Both the position numbers and the translations under genes were made by a program. A stretch of 25,183 bases of DNA, taken from contig JBBDWJ010000187.1 in assembly GCA_040902925.1 (NCBI GenBank), positions 1 through 25,183 on the forward strand. Reading direction: 5' to 3'. The notes beneath the pieces are model-generated. The model ran no database searches. It saw only the letters and a program-made list of their open reading frames with translations, and had not been told where the DNA came from. This document shows positions 15,942 through 25,183 of the stretch, piece by piece. Origin of the DNA: JBBDWJ01 sp040902925 (lineage in GTDB: Bacteria; Acidobacteriota; Terriglobia; Bryobacterales; UBA6623). The stretch's first letter is position 1; every line of letters begins with the position of its first letter.

Positions 15942-16382
15942 ATGGCTAAGAAGAAGGCAGGCCCGTCGGCGATCGTCGACATCAACGTCACGCCCATGGT
16001 GGACGTGATGCTGGTGTTGCTCATCATTTTCATGGTCATTACGCCCATGCTCAGCAAGGGCGTGAGTGTGGATATGGTGACGGCACGCAATCCTATCGGC
16101 ATGGATGAGGCCGACCGGGAAGACGCCCTGGTTGTGGCGGTGACGCGCGACGGCCGCGCGTTTCTCGGCCGCACTCAGGTCGAGAACGAGCAACTGGGCA
16201 CTCAGGTTGGCGACGTCGTCACCAGCCGCATCGATAAGACCGTCTACGTGAAGAGTGACGCCCGCGCCCGCTATGAACGGGTCGTCGAAGTGGTCAACGT
16301 TCTTCGCTCGGCCGGAGTCGATCAGGTCGGCCTGCTTACCGAAAAACTGGACGAAGGATCTAGCAGCACGGTGACGCCTTAA
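15942..16382 (+). CDS. exbD: Biopolymer transport protein ExbD, copy 1
   Basis: 146 residues. One N-terminal transmembrane helix with the essential proton-carrying Asp at residue 21 in NVTPMVDVMLVLLIIFMV, followed by a periplasmic domain (VAVTRDGRAFLGRTQVEN, VYVKSDARARYERVVEVVN) that ends AGVDQVGLLTEKL. AGAGGAGGAAG lies just upstream of the start. It follows exbB by 88 bases and precedes a second exbD by 35, so the products may form a heterodimer inside the ExbB pentamer (inference). Confidence 0.94.
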   Translation: MAKKKAGPSAIVDINVTPMVDVMLVLLIIFMVITPMLSKGVSVDMVTARNPIGMDEADREDALVVAVTRDGRAFLGRTQVENEQLGTQVGDVVTSRIDKTVYVKSDARARYERVVEVVNVLRSAGVDQVGLLTEKLDEGSSSTVTP

Positions 16383-16417
16383 ACGTCGCCGCGGCTCGCT
16401 CGGGGAGGGAATCTATT

Positions 16418-16843
16418 ATGAGTATGGCAGTTGGTGGCGGTGACGGCGGTCCGATGACCACCATCAATATGACGCCGCTTATTGACGTTCTGTTGGTTCT
16501 GCTGATCATCTTCATGGTCATCACGCCTCTCACCCCCAAGGGGCTCGAGGCGCTGGTTCCGCTGCCGAATCCGGACCAGGAACAGCAGGAAGTCAACGTG
16601 CGCACCGTGGTGGTTTCCGTCAATCGAGACCGCTCGATCATGGTGAATCGTGACGTCGAGAACCTGGGCAACTTGGAAGAACGGTTGCGCGACATCTTCA
16701 AGTCGCGGGCCGAGCGGGTGATGTTCGTACGCGGCCATCCGGATCTGGACTTCCAGGATGTCGCGGCGATCATCGATATCGGCAAAGGCGCCGGCGTTGA
16801 CAAAATCGGTTTGCTCACCGAAGAGCTCGAGGGGAGTTGGTAA
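16418..16843 (+). CDS. exbD: Biopolymer transport protein ExbD, copy 2
   Basis: 141 residues. The helix has the conserved Asp at residue 23 (NMTPLIDVLLVLLIIFMV), and the periplasmic domain runs VVVSVNRDRSIMVNRDVENL, then RVMFVRGHPDLDFQDVAAII and GVDKIGLLTEEL. It is clearly paralogous to copy 1 but has a different N-terminal tail (Gly-rich) and linker (PNPDQEQQEV). Tandem non-identical ExbD pairs are common in Acidobacteriota and some other phyla, from memory. The next gene, a TPR lipoprotein, follows after 58 bases. Confidence 0.94.
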   Translation: MSMAVGGGDGGPMTTINMTPLIDVLLVLLIIFMVITPLTPKGLEALVPLPNPDQEQQEVNVRTVVVSVNRDRSIMVNRDVENLGNLEERLRDIFKSRAERVMFVRGHPDLDFQDVAAIIDIGKGAGVDKIGLLTEELEGSW

Positions 16844-16901
16844 GAGGCTCTTCCGGCCCGCGCCGGCACCGCCTTTCCAGATCCCGACGGGAGTAGAAGT
16901 T

Positions 16902-17714
16902 ATGAAACAGTCAAACAGACTCCTCAGCACTGCGCTGGTTCTGCTGCTCGGCGCCTTGGGCTGCTCGACGCAGATCAACCAACTCAGAGCGCGCAGTGAG
17001 CTCAATCGCGGCGTGCGCGCGTTTGAGGCGACAAATTTCGCGGCCGCCGCCGAAAACTTCGAGGCCGCCCTGGGGTACGATCCCGAACTGCTTGTCGCTC
17101 GCACTTACCAGGCGACCGCCTACCGCATGCAGTATGTGCAGGGTTCCACCTCTCCGGAGAACATGAAAATCGCCAAGGACGCCTTGGATGGTTTTCAGGA
17201 GGTGCTGGCGCGCGACCCCGGCAACGAGCTCGCCATGACTAGTATCGCCTCGCTCTATTTCGATATGGGCGAACTCGACGAGGCCAAGAAATGGAACCAG
17301 AAGATCATTGACACCTTCCCTGACAAGAAGGAAGCCTACTACACGATCGGCGTCATCAACTGGACCAAGTCCTACAAGCCCCGCATGGAACTCCGCGCCG
17401 AGCTCGGCATGCGGCAGGAAGACCCGGGGCCGATCAAAGACGCCAAGCAGCGCGAAGCGTTCGCTCAAGAGGTTTCGCCGCTTCACGACGAGGCGTTGAA
17501 GATGTTCACGCGAGCCGTCGAGATCGATCCCGATTACGAAAACGCCATGAACTATATCAACCTCACTTACCGTGAGATGGCGGATGTAGCACCAAACAGC
17601 GGCGAGTACGAGCGTCTCAACTCCGTCGCCGACGAATGGGTACAGAAGACTCTTGATACGCGCAAACGGCTTGCCGAGGCCAGTTCGCGCGATCTGATCA
17701 GCGCCGAAGACTAG
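16902..17714 (+). CDS. TPR-repeat lipoprotein
   Basis: 270 residues from the ATG at 16902, with GGGAG upstream. The N-terminus is a lipoprotein signal: a hydrophobic core, then LGALGC with C21 as the lipidated cysteine. At least three tetratricopeptide-like helical pairs follow (ELNRGVRAFEATNFAAAAEN; ELAMTSIASLYFDMGELDEA; ALKMFTRAVEIDPDYENAMN). Such proteins bind partner proteins; anchored in the envelope and encoded last in a TonB-ExbB-ExbD2 operon, it may organise the complex or a receptor, but this is inference from position. The strong hairpin at 17736 ends the operon right after it. Confidence 0.85.
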   Translation: MKQSNRLLSTALVLLLGALGCSTQINQLRARSELNRGVRAFEATNFAAAAENFEAALGYDPELLVARTYQATAYRMQYVQGSTSPENMKIAKDALDGFQEVLARDPGNELAMTSIASLYFDMGELDEAKKWNQKIIDTFPDKKEAYYTIGVINWTKSYKPRMELRAELGMRQEDPGPIKDAKQREAFAQEVSPLHDEALKMFTRAVEIDPDYENAMNYINLTYREMADVAPNSGEYERLNSVADEWVQKTLDTRKRLAEASSRDLISAED

Positions 17715-17735
17715 TTCGCGGCACTTATAATAAGT

Positions 17736-17777
17736 CTGAGGGGTTTTGGGCTTTGGGCCCAACCCTCAGGCTTTTTT
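17736..17777 (+). terminator. Rho-independent terminator after the TonB/ExbBD/TPR operon
   Basis: The left arm starting CTGAGGG (17736) and ending TTGGGC (17751) pairs with GCCCAACCCTCAG (17757-17769), with a 3-base bulge and a TTTGG loop. A run of six T follows at 17772-17777. It lies only 26 bases before the rsh start codon. A TATAAT hexamer at 17726-17731, just before it, has no convincing -35 partner. Confidence 0.75.
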
Positions 17778-17803
17778 GTTTAGGGGCGTCCTTGGGACAG
17801 TCC

Positions 17804-20002
<2,199 letters not shown>

Positions 20003-20321
20003 GTAGGACGGCGCTCCCGCCTGTCCCGGCCCGCCAAGGCCGGAATCCGTAACTAGCTTTCGGGATCATGCGATGAAGCCTCCAGGCCATTTAACTGCCC
20101 GATGGAAACGCGGCACTCGAATGCCCAAAGCCAGCGAGCAACCATCCAGCCCCGGAATCATTTGGCACCACCACTGTTGCAGCTCGCCGCGCGACGAATC
20201 CGAAACGCCGCAAGGCGCTTTCCCCTGGCCCGCGCGCATGTTATCGTGACCTATCGGCTAGGCTGCAATTCGTCATCTCGCGCAGGACGCGCGGCTGCCC
20301 TTCCGACGCCGTTTCGCCTCC
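20003..20321. other. Intergenic region between rsh and accC
   Basis: About 319 bases without a convincing gene. CCGGCC (20026-20031) and GGCCGG (20038-20043) form a small GC hairpin 23 bases after the rsh stop, without a T-tract. The rest shows no clear coding frame or promoter that I can defend; the promoter of the accC operon should be here. Confidence 0.4.
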
Positions 20322-21827
20322 ATGTTTCGAAAAATTCTGATCGCCAACCGGGGCGAAATCGCCGCCCGGATCATCCGCACCTGCCGTGAAATGGACTTGG
20401 CCACGGTGGCGGTGTTTTCCGAAGCGGATCGCACTGCCTTGCATGTGCGCCTGGCCGACGAAGCCGTCGCTATCGGGCCGGCCCCCGCGGCGCAAAGCTA
20501 TCTCTCGATCGAGCGCATTCTCGACGCGGCTCGTTCCACGGGAGCCGACGCCATCCACCCGGGCTACGGTTTCCTGAGCGAAAACGCGGCCTTCGCGGGG
20601 GCCTGCAAAAGTGCGGGCGTCAAGTTCATCGGGCCCAGCGCCTCGGCGATCGAGCTGATGGGCTCAAAGACGCGAGCGCGGCAGCTAATGCAAGCCGCCG
20701 GTGTGCCGGTCGTACCGGGAACCTCGGAGCCGCTGGCCGACGCTGCCCAGGCCCAGGCGGCGGCCAATGAGATCGGATATCCGGTGATGCTCAAAGCGGC
20801 GGCCGGCGGCGGCGGCAAGGGCATGCGGCTGGCCGCCTCGGCGGAGGAGATCCCCGCCGCACTGGAACGGGCGCAGCAGGAAGCGCTGAACGCTTTTGGC
20901 GACGCCGCGGTCTACATGGAAAAAGCGATTGTCGGGCCGCGCCATGTCGAGGTGCAGATTCTGGCCGACGAGCACGGCAGCGTCATCCATCTCGGCGAGC
21001 GCGAATGTTCACTGCAGCGGCGTCATCAGAAGGTTCTCGAAGAGACTCCCTCGCCGTGGGTGGAGCAGCGCCCCGAGGTACGCCAGAGGCTGACAGCGGC
21101 TGCGATCGAGGCGGCCCAGGCGGCAGGCTACTCCAATGCGGGTACCGTTGAGTTCCTCATGGACTCGGGCCACAATTTCTATTTTCTCGAGATGAACACG
21201 CGGCTGCAGGTCGAGCACCCGGTTACCGAATGGGTCACCGGCCTCGACCTGGTTCGCGAGCAGATACGGATCGCCGCGGGCGAGCCGCTTCGTCTTCAGC
21301 AGAGCGATATCCGGCCGCACGGCTGCGCCATGGAATGCCGCATCTATGCGGAAGATCCCTACAAAAATTATTTGCCTTCGCCGGGCCTCATCTCGCGGCT
21401 CGATCGGCCCTCCGGACCCTACATTCGCGTCGATTCCGGAGCGTATGAGGGTTGGACCGTGCCGATCGACTATGACCCCTTGATCGCCAAGCTCGTTGCC
21501 TGGGCGCCGACCCGTGAGGAAGCGATCGCGCGGCTGCGCGGCGCTCTGCGGGAGTACCATGTGGGAGGCATCAAGACAACGATCGGGTTTTTCCAAGGGG
21601 TGCTCGCCGACCCGGATTTTTGCAGCGGCGCATTCGACACCGGTTATATCGAGCGCTGGCAGCGAACCAGGAAGGCGGACAGCAACGGCGCGGCTGAGCA
21701 CGAACAAGCCGCGGTCCTGGCCGCCGCGGCGCATTTCCTTAGCAACGGCCGGCCCAAAGAATCGCGGCAACAGTCCGAAGCAAGTGCCTGGAAACTGGCC
21801 GGCAGGCGCGCCATGCTGCGCGAGTAG
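20322..21827 (+). CDS. accC: Biotin carboxylase subunit (acetyl-/acyl-CoA carboxylase)
   Basis: 501 residues. The enzyme uses ATP and bicarbonate to carboxylate biotin on the carrier protein. The N-terminus MFRKILIANRGEIAARIIRT is classical. The ATP-grasp region includes KAAAGGGGKGMR, and the active site includes ECSLQRRHQKVLEETPSPW and FLEMNTRLQVEHPVTE. E. coli AccC has 449 residues; here the C-terminus extends about 50 residues (KADSNGAAEHEQAAVLAAAA onwards), as in the A subunits of propionyl-CoA or pyruvate carboxylases. The carrier gene follows after only four bases. No carboxyltransferase is in the window, so the final acceptor (acetyl-CoA, propionyl-CoA or other) is undecided. Confidence 0.93.
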   Translation: MFRKILIANRGEIAARIIRTCREMDLATVAVFSEADRTALHVRLADEAVAIGPAPAAQSYLSIERILDAARSTGADAIHPGYGFLSENAAFAGACKSAGVKFIGPSASAIELMGSKTRARQLMQAAGVPVVPGTSEPLADAAQAQAAANEIGYPVMLKAAAGGGGKGMRLAASAEEIPAALERAQQEALNAFGDAAVYMEKAIVGPRHVEVQILADEHGSVIHLGERECSLQRRHQKVLEETPSPWVEQRPEVRQRLTAAAIEAAQAAGYSNAGTVEFLMDSGHNFYFLEMNTRLQVEHPVTEWVTGLDLVREQIRIAAGEPLRLQQSDIRPHGCAMECRIYAEDPYKNYLPSPGLISRLDRPSGPYIRVDSGAYEGWTVPIDYDPLIAKLVAWAPTREEAIARLRGALREYHVGGIKTTIGFFQGVLADPDFCSGAFDTGYIERWQRTRKADSNGAAEHEQAAVLAAAAHFLSNGRPKESRQQSEASAWKLAGRRAMLRE

Positions 21828-21831
21828 AAGC

Positions 21832-22335
21832 ATGAAGCTCACCGTGCATGTCAACGGCGTCGAACGCCAACTGGACCTCGACAAGCCCTCCGAATCCGGC
21901 GAGCCGCGCGCTTTCTCGTTGGAAGGTATCGAAGGCCACGCCGATATCCAGGCCATCGGACCGGGTATGTACTCCATCTTGCTGGGGGCCCGTTGCTTCG
22001 AGGCTAAGATCGAGAAGGGAGACAACGGCTACTCGGTTGTCGTGGGCGGGCAGCGCTTCGACATCGCCGTTCGCGATCCGCGAAAGCTCTCCCGCGGAAG
22101 CGCGGCAGCCGCGGAGACCGGCCCGCGGAAACTTACCGCACCGATGCCGGGAAAGGTAGTGCGGATCATGGTCGAAGAAGGCCAAGTGGTCGAGAGCGGC
22201 CAGGGGCTCATCGTCGTTGAAGCGATGAAGATGCTGAACGAAATCAAGTCTCCGAAGGCCGGCGTCGTCAAGGCCATTCCCGTCAAACAAGGCGGCTCGG
22301 TGAGTGCCGGCCAGGTGCTGTTGGTGGTGGAATAG
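21832..22335 (+). CDS. Biotin carboxyl carrier protein (biotin/lipoyl-attachment domain)
   Basis: 167 residues. Residues ~95-167 form the biotinyl domain: LTAPMPGKVVRIMVEEGQVV, VVEAMKMLNEIKSPKAG and SVSAGQVLLVVE, with the biotinylated lysine at K133 in the AMKM motif. The first ~90 residues (HVNGVERQLDLD, MYSILLGARCFEAKI, YSVVVGGQRFDIAV) resemble the BT-type linker domain that precedes the carrier in propionyl/acyl-CoA carboxylase alpha subunits, unlike the Ala/Pro-rich linker of E. coli AccB. Together with the preceding gene it is effectively a split carboxylase alpha chain. The helicase loader gene follows after eight bases. Confidence 0.9.
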   Translation: MKLTVHVNGVERQLDLDKPSESGEPRAFSLEGIEGHADIQAIGPGMYSILLGARCFEAKIEKGDNGYSVVVGGQRFDIAVRDPRKLSRGSAAAAETGPRKLTAPMPGKVVRIMVEEGQVVESGQGLIVVEAMKMLNEIKSPKAGVVKAIPVKQGGSVSAGQVLLVVE

Positions 22336-22343
22336 GAAAAGGT

Positions 22344-23135
22344 ATGCCTGCGAATCCTGAATGCCCGGTGTGCGGCGGCAGCGGTTGGAAGGAAGTGACC
22401 CGCGAGGGAGTCTCCGCGGTGAAGCGCTGCGACTGCGTGCGGCCTCCGGCCGCCGGGGATTTGATGCGGCAGTCCGGCATTCCGCCGCGGTTTGAGCATG
22501 CCGGGTTCGACAACTTCAGCGCGGGCCGGCGGCAGGACAATCCCATCGAACACGACCATCTCACCAACGCCATTGTCGCCGCCAAACGCTTCGCGGCAGA
22601 CTATTTGCCCAACAACGATCAAGGGTACAACGGCTTGTTGTTGCAAGGCCCGACCGGTGCCGGCAAAACGCACCTGGCTGTCGCCGTGTTGCGGGAGCTG
22701 ATGCAGCGAGGGTTCGAAGGCTATTTCTTTGATTACCAGAATTTACTGAAGCAGATGCGCAGCGCGTACGACGCCGCCGGCGGCGATGAACACCGCGTGG
22801 TTTCCGGGCGGGCTCTCGATGCCGATGTCGTTTTGCTCGACGACCTCGGCGCCGAGCGATACAGCGAATGGGTGGAAGACACGATCACGTCGATGATCAA
22901 TCATCGCTACAACGTGCGGAAAGCCATCCTCGCGACCACCAACCTGCCGATTCCCCAACTCGGCGACTCGTGGGCGGAAAAAAACCCGGTCACGGGCCGT
23001 CATGCCATCAAAGACACACTCACCGACCGCATCGGCGCGCGCGCCGTCTCGCGCCTGTTTGGAATGTGCCGTATCATCCGCATCTCGACGCGTGACTACC
23101 GCGAGCGCGGTCTGAGCCGCGCCGTGACCTCGTAA
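22344..23135 (+). CDS. DnaC/DnaI/IstB-type AAA+ ATPase, probable helicase loader
   Basis: 263 residues; AGGAAAAGG precedes the ATG. The N-terminus has a Cys cluster CPVCGGSGW and CDC (C7, C10, C29, C31) that probably binds zinc, as in DnaI-like loaders. Residues 47-58 (PPRFEHAGFDNF) are the typical lead-in. Walker A GPTGAGKT is at 102-109, Walker B VVLLDDLGAE at 162-171, sensor 1 ILATTNLP, and a C-terminal LTDRIGARAVSRL block contains the arginine-finger region. The family loads DnaB helicase or, as IstB, assists transposases. No transposase is adjacent, so a replicative or repair role is preferred. Its close spacing to the carboxylase genes suggests co-transcription without a functional link. 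Confidence 0.85.
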   Translation: MPANPECPVCGGSGWKEVTREGVSAVKRCDCVRPPAAGDLMRQSGIPPRFEHAGFDNFSAGRRQDNPIEHDHLTNAIVAAKRFAADYLPNNDQGYNGLLLQGPTGAGKTHLAVAVLRELMQRGFEGYFFDYQNLLKQMRSAYDAAGGDEHRVVSGRALDADVVLLDDLGAERYSEWVEDTITSMINHRYNVRKAILATTNLPIPQLGDSWAEKNPVTGRHAIKDTLTDRIGARAVSRLFGMCRIIRISTRDYRERGLSRAVTS

Positions 23136-23146
23136 CTAGGGTGTAC

Positions 23147-23168
23147 GTGCGACCGGCTACGGCCGCAC
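23147..23168. terminator. Weak hairpin at the convergent gene junction
   Basis: GTGCG (23147-23151) pairs with CGCAC (23164-23168) and CCG with CGG inside, around one mismatch. It lies where the helicase loader and the dehydrogenase genes converge and overlaps the latter's last codons. The absence of a real T-tract keeps this tentative. Confidence 0.25.
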
Positions 23169-24131
23169 TTCATGCAAGAGCGGCTCGCCTCGTAATCCGC
23201 GCATCAGATTGATCACAGAGTTTTCGGCCATTTTCCGGCGGGTTTCGACCGTGGCGCTGCCGAGGTGCGGCACGATGGTCAGGCTGTCGAGTTTTAGCAG
23301 CGGATGATCGCGCCGCAGCGGTTCCGGCTCGGTCACATCGAGCGCCGCCCTGGCGATCTTCCCGTCTCGAAGCGCTTCGTAAAGAGCCTGGGTATCGACT
23401 ACTCCGCCGCGAGCGATGTTCACCAGCGTCGCCGACGGTTTCATCTTCTCGAGCGCCGCTGCGTTGATCAGGTTTCGGGTCTCGTTGGTCAGCGGACAAC
23501 AGAGCATTACGTAATCGGCTCGCTGTAGCAGCCCTTCAAACGAGGCGTACTCGACGCCCAACTCTCGCTCAGCGTCTTCGCGCCGCCTGCGGTTGAAGTA
23601 GAGCACCGTCATGTCGAACGCCCGCGCGCGACGCGCGACTTGACGGCCGATACTGCCCAGGCCGATGATCCCCAGCGTCATACCGTGTACTTCGTTGCCG
23701 AGCATGTATCCCGGGTCGTGGCGCAGGAACTCCGGCGAACGAGCATAGCGCTCTCCTTCGACCAGACGCCGCGCCGAGGCGAGCAGAAGCGTCATGCCCA
23801 TGTCGGCGGTCGCGCCGTCGAGAATGCTAGGTGTGTTTCCAACAGGGATGCCGCGCGCCGCCGCGTCGCCGACGTTGATGTGGTCCACACCGACGCCGTA
23901 GTTGCTGATGGTTTTCACGCCCGGCAGGCGGTCGAGCAGCTTGCCGTCGACCTGCGGGTGCCCGTAGGTGTAGACGGCGTCCACCGTGTCATTGCTGCCG
24001 TTGAGAGCCACGTCCCAGGGCAAAAGTTCGACCTGGTCGCCGAGAAACTCGTGAACCGCCGAGTCGAGCGGCCCGTCGGCAACGACCCTAGGCGTTGGCC
24101 CGGCGGTGTGCTTGCGAAGGCTCTCGGGCAT
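23157..24131 (-). CDS. D-isomer-specific 2-hydroxyacid dehydrogenase (glyoxylate/hydroxypyruvate reductase type)
   Basis: 324 residues from the ATG at 24131, with AAGGAG ten bases upstream; a longer frame has no such site. The enzyme reduces 2-oxoacids to D-2-hydroxyacids. The nucleotide-binding loop GLGSIG is at 157-162. The next strand ends FNRRRRED, whose arginines favour NADPH over NADH. The catalytic residues are R241 (NIARGGVVD), E270 (VTEPEPL) and H289 (PHLGSAT). The substrate-side loop SNYGVGVDHINV (76-87) is like that of GhrB/GyaR glyoxylate/hydroxypyruvate reductases. The exact substrate is not certain. The minus-strand DUF5612-like gene lies upstream after a 164-base gap. Confidence 0.9.
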   Translation of the reverse strand: MPESLRKHTAGPTPRVVADGPLDSAVHEFLGDQVELLPWDVALNGSNDTVDAVYTYGHPQVDGKLLDRLPGVKTISNYGVGVDHINVGDAAARGIPVGNTPSILDGATADMGMTLLLASARRLVEGERYARSPEFLRHDPGYMLGNEVHGMTLGIIGLGSIGRQVARRARAFDMTVLYFNRRRREDAERELGVEYASFEGLLQRADYVMLCCPLTNETRNLINAAALEKMKPSATLVNIARGGVVDTQALYEALRDGKIARAALDVTEPEPLRRDHPLLKLDSLTIVPHLGSATVETRRKMAENSVINLMRGLRGEPLLHEVRP

Positions 24132-24295
24132 CGGATTCTCGCTCCTTATACTTCGGGAAATATTTCGGGATCGTCGCCTGCTTCGCGCCGCAAGAACAAA
24201 CAGCACTAAGGATCTTGCACAGCGAAAGCCAAAGTGGTCTCACGAAAAGAGGCGGCTGGCCGACGGCTGCAAGGGTTAAGAAAAAGAGCCGCGGA

Positions 24296-24976
24296 TCAGT
24301 ACCTGGTTTTCTTCAGCCGTGTGACATCAAATCGCGCCGTGTCGGCGATCGCCATCACGGCCATCACGCCGGCTTGAATCGGGTCACTCACGACCAGATC
24401 CGCAGCATCGGGAACCGAGCCAGCCATGTTGAGCGAAACCACCAGCAGCCCTTTGGCCTGCACCTCGCGCACGGCTTCCTCGATCTCGCCGCCCATCAAA
24501 GCGCCAGCCAACACCAGCGCGCGCGCTCGTGACAATCGCCCCACGGCCCGGACCGCTTCGGCGATGTTCTCTTCACCCACCAGCGGAATCGTATCCACGG
24601 AGATGCGCTCGCCGCGCAGGTTGTGGCGATCGGCCTCCATCACCGCCCCGACGGCCACCTGGCCAACCTGGGCGCCCCCGCCGATGATGATAAGCCGCTT
24701 TCCAAAAACTCGCTTGAGGGTCTTTTTTTCTTCGACGCTCACAACGTCGGGCAGGGCGGCCAGTTCCGAGATCAGCGCCTCGGTCGAGGGGACGCCGACC
24801 ACCTCGAAAAGCACCGTCTCGACCGGCCTTTGGCTGTCGAGAATCGTGACGCCGGTGATACCGCCCTCGTGGCGCAGGATGACTCCTGTCAACTGATGCA
24901 GCACGCCTTTCTTGTTCTGCACTTCGACCGCCAAAGCGCACGATTCCGGCTGCTGATCTAAAGGTACTTTTGCCAT
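24296..24976 (-). CDS. ACT-domain protein resembling the DUF5612 family
   Basis: 226 residues from the ATG at 24976; a TTG at 25024 is less likely. Residues ~12-85 form an ACT-type regulatory domain (LAVEVQNKKGVLHQLTGVIL, ending LPDVVSVEEKK). Residues ~92-226 begin with a glycine-rich strand KRLIIIGGGAQVGQVAVGA, then ADRHNLRGERISVDTIPLVG and ALVLAGALMGGEIEEAVREV, and end DLVVSDPIQAGVMAVMAIAD. From memory, this architecture fits DUF5612 proteins best known from methanogenic archaea, which have an amino-acid-binding ACT domain and a nucleotide-binding-like second domain. The biochemical function is unknown. I am fairly sure about the ACT domain and less about the family name. Confidence 0.75.
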   Translation of the reverse strand: MAKVPLDQQPESCALAVEVQNKKGVLHQLTGVILRHEGGITGVTILDSQRPVETVLFEVVGVPSTEALISELAALPDVVSVEEKKTLKRVFGKRLIIIGGGAQVGQVAVGAVMEADRHNLRGERISVDTIPLVGEENIAEAVRAVGRLSRARALVLAGALMGGEIEEAVREVQAKGLLVVSLNMAGSVPDAADLVVSDPIQAGVMAVMAIADTARFDVTRLKKTRY

Positions 24977-25132
24977 CGGTGGAATTGCGGCGTACCGGCG
25001 CGAAAGACTTCGACGCCGGAGCAAGCTAACAGTATAGTCGTTGCTTCACGACGCGGACGCGTTCCGGAACCTCATATTCCGCCGCCTCCGCGCCACACAA
25101 GAACGCCGCCGAGCGCAGGCAGCAAGAGACGC

Positions 25133-25183
25133 CTACTGCCCGTTCTTCATCCGTGCGGCGATGACCGCCACACGCTTACCCAA
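25133..25183 (-). CDS. C-terminal 16 codons of an unidentified gene (runs off the window)
   Basis: On the minus strand the edge sequence reads in frame as LGKRVAVIAARMKNGQ followed by TAG at 25135-25133, using codons typical of the neighbouring genes. It is probably the end of the gene upstream of the ACT-domain gene, about 156 bases away. I do not recognise the protein from this short tail. Confidence 0.35.
   Translation of the reverse strand: MGKRVAVIAARMKNGQ

Noticed and set aside
15011..16174. A 387-codon minus-strand frame opposite exbB and exbD
   Set aside because: It is antisense to two clearly recognised genes, spans the gap between them, and has low-complexity Ser/Arg/His-rich composition.
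22344..23135. Prophage or IS21 insertion suggested by the DnaC/IstB-like ATPase
   Set aside because: No transposase, integrase, phage gene or terminal repeats are adjacent; the gene is closely spaced with the carboxylase genes and has normal composition.

Overview
The window is a GC-rich, gene-dense piece of a Gram-negative chromosome. The gene order tgt-yajC-secD-secF-tonB-exbB-exbD-exbD-TPR lipoprotein, a secreted pre-peptidase-type protein, an enlarged SecF and the general codon usage suggest an Acidobacteriota member, perhaps of the Bryobacterales/Solibacter group. This assignment is inference from gene content; no rRNA or other definitive marker is present. No tRNA, rRNA, CRISPR array, transposase gene or prophage was seen.

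Layout. From 1 to about 6785 the genes lie on the minus strand: a truncated secreted protein at the left edge, an RlpA-like protein, D-Ala-D-Ala ligase, bacterioferritin, asparaginyl-tRNA synthetase, a TIM-barrel sugar isomerase/epimerase-like protein (translationally coupled to asnS) and a sterol desaturase-family membrane protein. Between rlpA and ddl there is a plus-strand relic of pdxA. The bacterioferritin gene is bracketed by two pairs of inverted 24-nt repeats, plus one decayed copy, that look like REP/BIME elements. From about 6949 to 23135 all genes are on the plus strand: a MoxR ATPase, YchF, tRNA-guanine transglycosylase, the YajC-SecD-SecF translocon accessory set, a complete TonB-ExbB-ExbD-ExbD energy transducer with a TPR lipoprotein, a bifunctional (p)ppGpp synthetase/hydrolase just after a terminator-like hairpin, a biotin carboxylase with its biotin carrier protein, and a DnaC/DnaI-type helicase loader. 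From 23157 to the end the genes are again on the minus strand: a 2-hydroxyacid dehydrogenase, an ACT-domain protein resembling the DUF5612 family known from methanogens, and 16 codons of an unidentified gene.

How it fits together. The central block is an envelope module: protein export (YajC/SecDF) followed by proton-motive-force transduction to the outer membrane (TonB/ExbB/ExbD), with RlpA and Ddl contributing to the cell wall. The rest is translation and stress housekeeping (AsnRS, Tgt, YchF, Rsh) and metabolism. I see no convincing new multi-gene system. The best leads are the REP-like pairs around bfr, a large nested hairpin in the divergent desaturase/moxR spacer, the terminator immediately before rsh, the SecF and Tgt insertions, the tandem duplication at the start of ExbB, the pdxA relic and the ACT/DUF5612-like protein.
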